NCBI RefSeq assembly: GCF_900104655.1
Contig: NZ_FNWD01000002.1
Span: 2,464,246-2,528,245 of the forward strand
Origin: Millionella massiliensis
Lineage (GTDB): Bacteria > Bacteroidota > Bacteroidia > Bacteroidales > Rikenellaceae
Length of the DNA: 64,000 nucleotides
Direction of reading: 5' to 3'
This document shows, piece after piece, positions 19,844 to 31,214 of this stretch (position 1 is the first letter of the stretch; the number at the start of each line of letters is the position of its first letter). The translations under genes were made by a program, and so were the position numbers. The notes below the pieces were generated by a model, which did no database searches, had not been told where the DNA came from, and saw only the letters and a program-made list of their open reading frames with translations.

Positions 19844-22462
19844 ATGAAAAAACGAACGCTGATCTGCGCCCTGCTGGCATTGACCACAGCCGGGGGCGTC
19901 GGAGCCGCGCCGAAGATCAAGGTGCAGCCCCGGATGAACTACTTTACCGAACGCGACAGCGTCGCAACGGTCATCATCACCGGCGACGCCCAGCCCGGTC
20001 GGGCGGTGCTCGAGGACTCCGACACGCCGCTGACCCTCACCCGTCGCAGCCCGATGCTCTACACCCTGCCGCTGACGGCGCTGCGCGAGGGCGACAACAT
20101 GCTCCGCATCCGCGTCAACGACAGTACCTATCGCGTTCGCCTCACCCGACTTCCCTATAAGGACAACGGCGTGCAGATCGACTACCTGACCGGTGTACTC
20201 CATACCGAAGGGCTGCCGATCGTGCCGAGCGGGTTCTACTGCTATTCGCCCGTGCAGCCTACCATCCAGGAAGAGGAGGTGGCGCGCGGCATGAATCTGC
20301 TTTCGCCCTACCAGAATATCGGTGGACAGCCCCGCAAGGAGCGCATCGCCTATCTCGACCGGGCCGCTCAACTGGGCATGAAGGTCAATTACAATCTGTT
20401 GAGCATTGCCGGTGGCGGTGGCGGTGCCAAGGCGGCTGCCAGTGACAAGTCCAAGAAGATGGAGCTGCTGCGCGACGAGATCCGTGCGCTGAAGGACCAT
20501 CCTGCCATCCTGTCGTGGTACGTGGCCGATGAGCCCGAAGGACAGGGCATTTCGGCCGAGACGCTGGAAGAGATCTACGACATCATCCGGGCTGAAGACC
20601 CCTATCACCCCATCACGCTGGTCATCATGTCGGCCGGCCCGGGGCGTCACTATGCCAACTCGTGCGACATCATCATGGCCGACACCTATCCCGTGCCCAA
20701 CTCGCCCGCATCGGACGTGATCGGGACGATCCGCGGCCTGCAGAATGAATTGCAGTACGAAAAATCGATCTGGTACGTGCCCCAAACCTTCGGCGGTGCC
20801 GAGCACTGGCAGCGCGAACCCACCTCGGCCGAGATCCGGATGATGACCTGGGGGGCGGCGCTCGAGGGGGCGCGTGGTTTTCAGGCATTTATCCGCCACG
20901 GTCTGAACGGTTTCCCAAAGAACCAGTTCATGTGGGAGACCTACGCCAAAACCTGTCGCGAAATTCAGGAACTGACTCCCTTCTTCGAACGGGGAACCGA
21001 ATCGCAGCCCCGCGTCGTGTTGCAGACCGGTCTGGTGGCACGCACCTATACGCTCGGTTCGCAGACCGTGACGGTGCTGCTGAACCCCAAACAGGAACCG
21101 GCCGTGTTCAAAGTCGTGCTGCCCCGGCCCGTGAACGGAAAGGCATACGATCTGTCCGACAACAGCACCCGCGAGGTGGTCAACGGAACCATCGACGGGA
21201 CATTGCCTCCGTTCGGTGTACAGATTCTGAAGATGTTTGCCAATGCGGACGAAGAGCAGGCCTATCTCGGTAACAACCGGATTGTCAACAAAAGCAACCT
21301 GTTGCTCGATCCCAGTTTCGAGTGGCAGTACAGCGTTTCGGGCAACGTTCCGGCCTCTGTTTACGGCGGCGTCGGGAAAGATCGTGGGGCCAGCTATGCC
21401 ATCGACTCGCGCGTGGCCTATCACGGCGGCCACTCGCTGCGCATGACCAACCCGGCGGCCGGGAAAGGCTCGTCGGTCAGCTTCTTCCCGCTGCCGATGG
21501 TGGTCGGCAAGAGCTACATCATGACCATCTGGGCCAAAGCCTCGGAAGCCTCGCTGCGCAACCTCAAAAAGGGCGAGAAGATGACCTTCCGCATGAACCT
21601 GGGCGGCATTGCGGCGCAGGATTTCGAATTGACCGACCGCTGGACCAAATACGAGATCAACACGACTTACGAACAGGGCGTGACCGATGCCCGGAGTCTG
21701 ACCTCGTCGCTGCAGCTGCTCTCGCCCGGAACCGCCTGGTTCGACCTGGTGGAGGTGGTCCCTGACATGGACTTTGCGGTGACGCCCGATCCGGACGATG
21801 CACGCAGTTTCCGCGTGACGATGAACAACCACATTCCCGACGGAACGATCCGCTACACGCTCGACGGCAGTGACCCGGTCGAAACCTCGACCACATATAC
21901 TGATCCGGTGAAGATCAGCGACGTGCGGGTGGTGAAGGCTCGCGTTTTCGGGCCCGACGGACGCAGCTACGGCGTGACCGAGCAGCAGGTTGCGGCCCAC
22001 AAGGCGCTGGGTGCCAAGGTGACCTGTCTGAAACCCTATACCAAATACACCGGTGGTGGCGACGGTGCTCTGACCGACGGTCGGGTAGGGGTAGTTCGTT
22101 TTACCGACCCCGCCTGGCAGGGATATATCGGCAATGACCTCGAAGCGGTGATCGATCTGGGCAAACCCACCGAAGTGAAACGCATCACGTCGCAGTACCT
22201 CCACTCGAAGGGTGACTGGATCATGCCGCCGCTCTCGGTCGAATACCTCGTTTCGAACGACGGCACGGCATTCGAATCGCTCGGCGTGGTCGAACTCGGT
22301 GAGGCCAAAAATGAACCGGCCCACAAGGTGCCCGTCGTGAAGGATAACATCGGTCAGACGGCGCGATACATTAAGGTCATTGCCCGTGGCCATGGTAAGA
22401 TGCCGGCCTGGCACAGCAACGATGACGCCTGGCTTTTCTGCGACGAAGTAATCGTGGAATAG
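19844..22462 (+). CDS. Secreted multidomain glycosidase-like protein (TIM barrel, CBM, chitobiase-like and F5/8C domains)
   Basis: An 872-residue exported protein with signal peptide MKKRTLICALLALTTAGGVGA. After an N-terminal beta domain comes a TIM barrel (about 125-390) with WYVADEPEG, where E230 resembles a clan A catalytic glutamate. A carbohydrate-binding module (about 480-630) follows. Next is a chitobiase-type beta domain (IRYTLDGSDPVETS) and a C-terminal F5/8 discoidin domain (about 730-872). This suggests action on a complex glycan, but the family is not certain and a second catalytic acid was not identified. ATG 19844 begins the signal peptide. It has no SusC/SusD neighbours, so it is not part of a visible polysaccharide utilisation locus. 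Confidence 0.75.
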   Translation: MKKRTLICALLALTTAGGVGAAPKIKVQPRMNYFTERDSVATVIITGDAQPGRAVLEDSDTPLTLTRRSPMLYTLPLTALREGDNMLRIRVNDSTYRVRLTRLPYKDNGVQIDYLTGVLHTEGLPIVPSGFYCYSPVQPTIQEEEVARGMNLLSPYQNIGGQPRKERIAYLDRAAQLGMKVNYNLLSIAGGGGGAKAAASDKSKKMELLRDEIRALKDHPAILSWYVADEPEGQGISAETLEEIYDIIRAEDPYHPITLVIMSAGPGRHYANSCDIIMADTYPVPNSPASDVIGTIRGLQNELQYEKSIWYVPQTFGGAEHWQREPTSAEIRMMTWGAALEGARGFQAFIRHGLNGFPKNQFMWETYAKTCREIQELTPFFERGTESQPRVVLQTGLVARTYTLGSQTVTVLLNPKQEPAVFKVVLPRPVNGKAYDLSDNSTREVVNGTIDGTLPPFGVQILKMFANADEEQAYLGNNRIVNKSNLLLDPSFEWQYSVSGNVPASVYGGVGKDRGASYAIDSRVAYHGGHSLRMTNPAAGKGSSVSFFPLPMVVGKSYIMTIWAKASEASLRNLKKGEKMTFRMNLGGIAAQDFELTDRWTKYEINTTYEQGVTDARSLTSSLQLLSPGTAWFDLVEVVPDMDFAVTPDPDDARSFRVTMNNHIPDGTIRYTLDGSDPVETSTTYTDPVKISDVRVVKARVFGPDGRSYGVTEQQVAAHKALGAKVTCLKPYTKYTGGGDGALTDGRVGVVRFTDPAWQGYIGNDLEAVIDLGKPTEVKRITSQYLHSKGDWIMPPLSVEYLVSNDGTAFESLGVVELGEAKNEPAHKVPVVKDNIGQTARYIKVIARGHGKMPAWHSNDDAWLFCDEVIVE

Positions 22463-22902
22463 GCTCCTTCAGTCGCCGCACTGAGGTGCCGCGTCGCAAA
22501 AGTGTTTTTATCGATTCTCCCGGACCCGTCGTGGTTCGGGAGATTTTTTTTAGGGCGGATCCGGTGCAGGTACGGTACAGACCCTGTGCAGTCGAGAGGG
22601 AACCGGAGTGGCAGGGAACGGCAGAGGGTGGCCGACAAACGGGCGGATCTCAATATATATATCGAGGGATTATATCGAGGGGCGTCGGAAGGGGATGGCC
22701 CGGGGGGAAAAGCTGGGAGCGGGAACATCGGGGTGAGGCGGGGCGGCGCCTCTTTTGTCATTCATTCTGTCCGAAAGACAGCCCGGCGACTGTCATTTTG
22801 GCACCCCGAAGGGCCTCTCCCCGGTTTGGCACAGTATATGCAATAATCCGCTCCGAACTTTGATTCACTCGAACAAACAAAAACATAAAAATATTACGAG
22901 CT
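22463..22902. other. Intergenic region before groES
   Basis: About 440 nt without a supported gene. It contains the terminator of the glycosidase gene and the groES leader. No CIRCE operator (TTAGCACTC-N9-GAGTGCTAA) is found, and no clear TAnnTTTG box stands in the expected place. A short repeat, ATATATCGAGGG then TTATATCGAGGG, lies near 22660-22682. Confidence 0.6.
22516..22550 (+). terminator. Terminator after the glycosidase gene
   Basis: An 11-bp stem (22516-22526 with 22533-22543, one G-U pair) is followed by TTTTTTT. Confidence 0.8.
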
Positions 22903-24862
<1,960 letters not shown>

Positions 24863-24906
24863 CCCGGCCCGTTCCGGCAGGCTGCCGAAAGGTAACATAA
24901 AGAATC

Positions 24907-24948
24907 AGAGCGCCTTCCGATCCTGTGATCGGAAGGCGCTCTTTTTTT
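24907..24948 (+). terminator. groES-groEL terminator
   Basis: A perfect 16-bp stem (24907-24922 with 24927-24942) and a CTGT loop, followed by six T residues. Confidence 0.88.
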
Positions 24949-25251
24949 GTATTTGTGACTGGGTGAGCGGCGGTCTGCGGTGATGGAGTGCAGGGTGGGG
25001 GCAGGGCGCAGGAGCTGTATCCGGTCGCAGCAGGTAGATAGTGGTTGAGTGTGGGGCGAGTGTTCTGTTTTCAGAGGTATTCTTCCCGAAGAAAAAGGAT
25101 TCCACCTGCAATATCCCGTGGGTGTGTCGACCCTTCTCGCTCGGTGCGGTAGAAATTCACAGAACGGCTTGACGTGCGGGATGTGAGGCGTTTGAAGAAC
25201 GTGCAGCGGCGGGGTGGCTGGTAATAGCTGTGTGTGGTGGGTGAGAAATGA

Positions 25252-25288
25252 AGCACCCCGGACAAACGATATTGTCCGGGGTGCTTTT
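25252..25288. terminator. Terminator near the sulfatase 3' end
   Basis: A perfect 14-bp stem (25252-25265 with 25272-25285) and a 6-nt loop. The T-tract is better on the + strand, but its place 55 nt beyond the sulfatase stop suggests use on the minus strand too. Confidence 0.65.
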
Positions 25289-25339
25289 CTGCATTATGCG
25301 GATACGTCGAGTGTTGGCAGGCTGTACGTGTCTCGGCGC

Positions 25340-26947
<1,608 letters not shown>

Positions 26948-27322
26948 ATAGGGTGGGTTTTGGTGGTTAGTCTGCTCCAAAGATAGGGTTTTTGTATGTT
27001 GATGTCGCTATCGATGGGGTGATATTTTGTCTGTGCGGGGATGGTTGGAATGTTATGGCGAGGCTGTTTTGGTGGTGGATCAGGTGCCCGGTCATGGGGT
27101 AATTTTTTTGCTTTGTGTGGCTGGGTACAACTGATGTGGCCGGTGTTTTCTCTTCGGGTGCCCGTATGATTCGGATCTGTTGTTTGTTGGTATGTTGGAT
27201 TTTATGTAAGGCCGAGTCGTGAAAAAATGTGGATACGTGGCGGTTCGCGGAATAAAAAAGGCAGTCTCCCGGGAGGGGGGAGAACTGCCTGGCGGTTTGG
27301 ATTAGTAGGTTGTATCTTGGCG
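26948..27322. other. Intergenic region sulfatase/lysA
   Basis: About 375 nt with no gene. It contains the probable sulfatase promoter at 26978-26985 (minus) and the lysA terminator at 27254-27290. The middle is T- and G-rich without clear structure. Confidence 0.6.
27254..27290 (-). terminator. lysC-lysA terminator
   Basis: Inverted repeat AGGCAGT...ACTGCCT with inner CTCCC/GGGAG pairing. On the minus strand it is followed by TTTTTTA, so it ends transcription leaving lysA. Confidence 0.75.
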
Positions 27323-28498
27323 TTACTGTTCGTCGCTGAAGTGGCTGGGGGCGATCGGACGCATATTGTAGTTCGATGCCATGATGCTTCCGTAGGCTCC
27401 GGTCGAACGGAGGGTGAGCACGTCGCCGCGCTGCGAGGCGGGGAAGTCGATGTCACGGGCGAAGATGTCGGACGATTCGCAGATGGGGCCGGCGATGGAG
27501 TAGGTTCCCATGGGGCGGCTGCCCGGTGCTGCGACCGCAGCCGTGAGGTTTTCGATCTTGTGGTGTGCGCTGTAGAGTGCGGGACGGATCAGTTCGGTCA
27601 TTCCGGCGTCGGTGATGGCGAAGTTGGCGCCGCCGGCAGTGGTCTTGGTGTAGAGCACACGGGTGATCAGTTCGCCGCACTGGGCCACGATCGAGCGGCC
27701 CAGTTCGAAGTGGACGGTTTGTCCTTCGGCCACATTCAGGTGTTCGTGGAAGGTGCGGAAGTATCCGGCGAAGTCGGGGATGGGTTCGGCGTCGGGATCC
27801 TGGTAGTCGATGCCGAGTCCGCCGCCCATGTTCAGGTGTTTGAGTTCGACCCCTTTTGAGGCGAACCAAGCGGCGATTTCGTTGACGCGGCCGGCCAGTT
27901 CGGCGAAGGACTCCATCTTGCGGATCTGTGAGCCGATGTGGAAGTGCAGTCCGACGATGCGGATGTGGTCGAGCTGATGGAGTTTGGCCAGCGCGGTGTC
28001 GATCTCGGTGTAGGAGATGCCGAATTTGCTTTCGGACTGACCGGTCGAGATGTATTTGTGGGTGTCGGGTTGGACGTTGGGGTTGATGCGCAGGGCGATG
28101 CTGACGGTTTTGCCCTGTGCGGCGGCCAGCTCGTTGATGACTTCGAGTTCCTGGAGCGATTCGCAGTTGAAGGCGAAGATGCCTGCCTGGATGGCGTATT
28201 CGATCTCGTGGTCACTCTTGCCGACCCCGGCGAAGACGATCTTGTCGGGTGAGAAGCCGTTTTCGACGGCGCATCGCACTTCGTAGCCGCTCACGCAGTC
28301 GGCGCCGAGTCCGGCCTGCTGGATCTCGTGCAGGATGCGGGGTTCGACGTTGGCCTTCATGGCGTAGTGGATGTGGTATCCGTAGCGTGCGGCTTCGCGC
28401 TGTGCGGTCTCGAGGGTCTGGCGCAGCAGGTCGAGATCGTAGTAGTAGAAGGGGGTGGGCGGTACGGTTTGCCCGGGTGTCAGGGTGTATTTCGACAT
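27323..28498 (-). CDS. lysA: Diaminopimelate decarboxylase
   Basis: A 391-residue PLP enzyme of the alanine-racemase/ornithine-decarboxylase fold that converts meso-diaminopimelate to lysine. The PLP lysine is K48 in YAMKAN. The glycine-rich LNMGGGLGIDY loop binds the phosphate, and GPICESSDIFARD carries the family catalytic cysteine. The length is slightly short but complete. It lies 82 nt downstream of lysC on the same strand, with a hairpin between them, and probably shares its transcript. Confidence 0.95.
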   Translation of the reverse strand: MSKYTLTPGQTVPPTPFYYYDLDLLRQTLETAQREAARYGYHIHYAMKANVEPRILHEIQQAGLGADCVSGYEVRCAVENGFSPDKIVFAGVGKSDHEIEYAIQAGIFAFNCESLQELEVINELAAAQGKTVSIALRINPNVQPDTHKYISTGQSESKFGISYTEIDTALAKLHQLDHIRIVGLHFHIGSQIRKMESFAELAGRVNEIAAWFASKGVELKHLNMGGGLGIDYQDPDAEPIPDFAGYFRTFHEHLNVAEGQTVHFELGRSIVAQCGELITRVLYTKTTAGGANFAITDAGMTELIRPALYSAHHKIENLTAAVAAPGSRPMGTYSIAGPICESSDIFARDIDFPASQRGDVLTLRSTGAYGSIMASNYNMRPIAPSHFSDEQ

Positions 28499-28522
28499 GT
28501 CGGGTAGGGTCTGTCAGTTATT

Positions 28523-28564
28523 GCCCCCGCACGGAACGCGTCGAGGTGCGGTCCGTGCGGGGGC
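28523..28564 (-). promoter_or_regulatory. Stem-loop between lysC and lysA
   Basis: A perfect 13-bp GC-rich stem (28523-28535 with 28552-28564) and a 16-nt loop. No T-tract follows on the minus strand, so it is more likely an mRNA-stability or processing element than a terminator. Confidence 0.5.
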
Positions 28565-28580
28565 TGTGTTCGAGGGAAAA

Positions 28581-29909
28581 CTATTTGGCGGATTCGTGGC
28601 CGAACAGGTGGTCGTTCAGGGCCTGAAGCGTGGGTTTCTTGTACTCGGTGGAGACCAGAATGGCCATGCTGCGGTGGTTGGCGCCGTAGGAGATCATCTT
28701 GATCGGAATCTCTTTCAGTCCGTCGAAGATGCGGGCGGCCAGACCGGTGTGCTGGGCGTCGATGCAACCCACGATGCAGACGATCGTGTTGTTGTGGTCG
28801 ATCTCCAGGCTGCCGAAGGGGGCCAGTTCGCGGGCGATCTCTTCCAGGTGGCAGGTGCTGTCGATGGTGAGCGATACTTCGACCTCCGAGGTGGTGATCA
28901 TGTCCACCGGGGTTTTGTACTTTTCGAACACTTCGAACACCTTGCGCAGGAAACCGTAGGCCATCAGCATTCGGGCCGAGGTGATGCGCACCACGGTGAT
29001 GCCGTCCTTGGCGGCCACGGCGTGGAAGTCCATGGCGTTGTCTTCGCCGGCCGAGATGAGGGTTCCTTCGGCCTGCGGCTCCATGCTGTTCTTGAGGCGG
29101 ACGTTGATGCCGGCCTCTTTACAGGGCTGGATGGTGAGCGGGTGGAGGATCTTGGCGCCGAAATAGGCCAGCTCGGCCGCTTCGTCGAAACTCATCCGGC
29201 GGATGGGGAAGGTCTTGTCGACCACGCGGGGGTCGTTGTTGTGCATGCCGTCGATGTCGGTCCAGATCTGCACCTCGTCCGAGTCGATGGCTACGCCCAT
29301 CAGTGCGGCGCTGTAGTCGCTGCCGCCGCGGCCGAGGTTGCTGAGGTTGCCGGCTGCGTCGGTGCAGATGAACCCTTGGGCGATGTAGTAGATGTCGGGA
29401 TCGGTCTGGGTCACCAGCCGGGTCAGCTCCTGACGCAGACGAGCCGTGTCGGGTTTGCCTTCGGGGTCGGTGTGCATGAATTCGGGCGAGGTCAGCAACA
29501 CGGCTTTGTGGCCGAGCTCCTGCATGTGGTGGCAGAAGATGGCGCTGGTGAGCAGTTCGCCCTGGGCCAGGATCAGTTTGTCCGACACCTCGCCGCGGTA
29601 GGTGAACAGTTCGTTGGCGATGGTGGTGAGTACGTCTTCCATGCGTTCCGAGGCGGCTGCGGCGTGGCTGGTGAGCAGCTCGGCGATGCAGGTCGTGTAT
29701 TTGTCACGGAGCATGGCCAGGGTGGCTTTGGCCGTGGCGTCGTCACCGGCTTTGGCGGCTGCCGAAATCTTGACCAGTGCGTCGGTGGTGCCCGACATGG
29801 CCGAAAGGACGGTCAGGCGTGCCCCTTCCGAGAGGATAATACCGGCTACACGGCGCATGTTCGCTGCCGATCCGACCGAAGTGCCTCCGAATTTGAGTGT
29901 TTTTATCAT
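28581..29909 (-). CDS. lysC: Aspartate kinase
   Basis: A 442-residue monofunctional aspartokinase making aspartyl phosphate, the first step to lysine, threonine and methionine. The start MIKTLKFGGTSVGS is the nucleotide-binding motif. GRGGSDYSAALMG and WTDIDGMHNNDPRV mark the kinase domain, and two ACT domains fill the last 150 residues, so feedback inhibition is expected. A minus-strand TAAATTTG lies 70 nt upstream. A gene for an ACT-domain protein diverges from it, and lysA follows. Confidence 0.96.
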   Translation of the reverse strand: MIKTLKFGGTSVGSAANMRRVAGIILSEGARLTVLSAMSGTTDALVKISAAAKAGDDATAKATLAMLRDKYTTCIAELLTSHAAAASERMEDVLTTIANELFTYRGEVSDKLILAQGELLTSAIFCHHMQELGHKAVLLTSPEFMHTDPEGKPDTARLRQELTRLVTQTDPDIYYIAQGFICTDAAGNLSNLGRGGSDYSAALMGVAIDSDEVQIWTDIDGMHNNDPRVVDKTFPIRRMSFDEAAELAYFGAKILHPLTIQPCKEAGINVRLKNSMEPQAEGTLISAGEDNAMDFHAVAAKDGITVVRITSARMLMAYGFLRKVFEVFEKYKTPVDMITTSEVEVSLTIDSTCHLEEIARELAPFGSLEIDHNNTIVCIVGCIDAQHTGLAARIFDGLKEIPIKMISYGANHRSMAILVSTEYKKPTLQALNDHLFGHESAK

Positions 29910-29978
29910 GATTGACGTTAAATTACAAACAAATTGTTATTTTTGCAGTAAACGGCTCCTGGAGCCATTTTCAGCCTG

Positions 29979-29986
29979 CAAATTTA
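29979..29986 (-). promoter_or_regulatory. -7 element of the lysC promoter
   Basis: Minus-strand TAAATTTG fits TAnnTTTG; no good -33 TTTG is seen. The leader contains a short palindrome, GGCTCC-T-GGAGCC (29954-29966). Confidence 0.45.
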
Positions 29987-30053
29987 TACATTTGGTATGA
30001 ATTGCCGGTGGAGGGGAATAAATTGTTCAATATTCGCTGAAAGTGTTAAAATT

Positions 30054-30722
30054 ATGACAAGTATACCGGCCGTAGTCGAAGAGATCATCAAAAAGAAGCC
30101 CTTTCTGGAGAGTGCCCTGATTGAAGGGCTCGTGAATCTGTCGGCCCTGGCCCGCAAACTCAAACCCGAAGTCGAGAAACAGGCCGGTCGCGCTGTCAAC
30201 GACGGAGCCATCATCATGGCGCTGAACCGGTTGGTGCCGCGTTTGGAGTTGCTCTCGAACGTCAAGTTTCAGAAGGTGATCGAAAATATCGGCGACATTG
30301 TGGTGCGGTCGAATCTGGCCGACCTCACCTACCAGAACTCCAAGTCGCTCTTTAGCTGCCAGGCCCAGCTGCTCGATCAGGTGCAGCGCACCAAGGATGC
30401 CTTCTGTACCTTCTCGCAGGGGGTGGGCGAAACGGCCATGGTGCTGAGCAGTACGCTGGTTCCCGTGGCCGAGGAGATTTTCGGTGGCGAACGGCAGATC
30501 GCCAAATCGGTCTCCCTCTCGTCGATCACCATTAAACTGCCCGCCGAAAACAGCATCTACCCGGGGGTGTACTACTATATATTTAAGGAACTGGCCTGGG
30601 ACAATATCAATATGGTCGAACTGATCAGTACCACCAACGAATTTACGGTGGTGGTTCACGACGACGATATTCATCGCGCCTTCTCGATCCTGATGGACGT
30701 CAAGCGCGGTGCCGCTCTCTGA
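30054..30722 (+). CDS. ACT-domain regulatory-type protein divergent from lysC
   Basis: A 222-residue cytoplasmic protein. The N-terminal 75 residues look like a winged-helix fold (VEEIIKKKPFLESALIEGLVNLSALAR), and the C-terminal 70 residues (ITIKLPAENSIYPGVYYYIFKELAWDNINMVEL) look like an ACT domain of aspartokinase type. There is no kinase domain. Such a build suggests a ligand-sensing regulator, and its position facing lysC suggests amino acids of the aspartate family as ligand; both are inference. ATG 30054 was chosen because the frame before it holds a cysteine-rich tail without conservation signs. It may form an operon with the small membrane protein gene 16 nt downstream. Confidence 0.65.
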   Translation: MTSIPAVVEEIIKKKPFLESALIEGLVNLSALARKLKPEVEKQAGRAVNDGAIIMALNRLVPRLELLSNVKFQKVIENIGDIVVRSNLADLTYQNSKSLFSCQAQLLDQVQRTKDAFCTFSQGVGETAMVLSSTLVPVAEEIFGGERQIAKSVSLSSITIKLPAENSIYPGVYYYIFKELAWDNINMVELISTTNEFTVVVHDDDIHRAFSILMDVKRGAAL

Positions 30723-30738
30723 TCCCGCCCGCACGCCT

Positions 30739-31125
30739 ATGAAATGGTTGCTCCTTGCGCTGGCCTGGCTCTGCGTCGGGTTGGGATTCCTGGGGGTCTT
30801 TCTGCCCCTGCTTCCGACCACGCCGTTCCTGTTGCTGGCCGTTTTTCTCTTTGCACGCTCTTCGCCCCGCTGGCGGATCGCACTGATGCGTCACCGGCTG
30901 CTGGGGCCCTATCTTCGCGGCTATGCTTCGAAGGAGGGGCTTTCGGTGCGGGCCAAGGCCGCTACGCTCGCGATCCTTTGGGGAACGATTCTCGCCTCGC
31001 TCTTTCTGCTGGCCGATTCGTGGTGGGCGCGAGGGGTGCTGCTGGCTGTCGGCGTGGGCGTCACGATCCATATCCTGCTCCGAAAAACACGACGGGCCGG
31101 GAATCCCGAAACGGATGAACCGTAA
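30739..31125 (+). CDS. DUF454 (YbaN) family small membrane protein
   Basis: A 128-residue protein with three hydrophobic stretches and the family sequence LGFLGVFLPLLPTTPFLLLAVFLFARSSPR. Members are inner-membrane proteins of unknown function. ATG 30739 begins the first membrane helix and lies 16 nt after the ACT protein gene, so the two are probably co-transcribed. Nothing indicates the substrate or partner. Confidence 0.85.
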   Translation: MKWLLLALAWLCVGLGFLGVFLPLLPTTPFLLLAVFLFARSSPRWRIALMRHRLLGPYLRGYASKEGLSVRAKAATLAILWGTILASLFLLADSWWARGVLLAVGVGVTIHILLRKTRRAGNPETDEP

Positions 31126-31158
31126 ATTTTTGTAAAACAGGGGCCCGGAAAACGAAAC

Positions 31159-31189
31159 TTTGTCCTCTTTGAAATAAATCGTACCTTTG
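31159..31189 (+). promoter_or_regulatory. Promoter of ileS, perfect consensus
   Basis: TTTG (31159-31162), 19 nt, TACCTTTG (31182-31189). The leader is about 20 nt. It is one of three perfect matches in this window. Confidence 0.8.
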
Positions 31190-31214
31190 CATTTCGCAGA
31201 AATGAAAACTACCC

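Noticed and set aside
19838..22414. Open frame of 858 codons on the minus strand opposite the secreted glycosidase
   Set aside because: His-, Arg- and Val-rich shadow; the + strand protein has a signal peptide and several known domains.
22800..22902. CIRCE heat-shock operator before groES
   Set aside because: No TTAGCACTC-N9-GAGTGCTAA-like inverted repeat is present.
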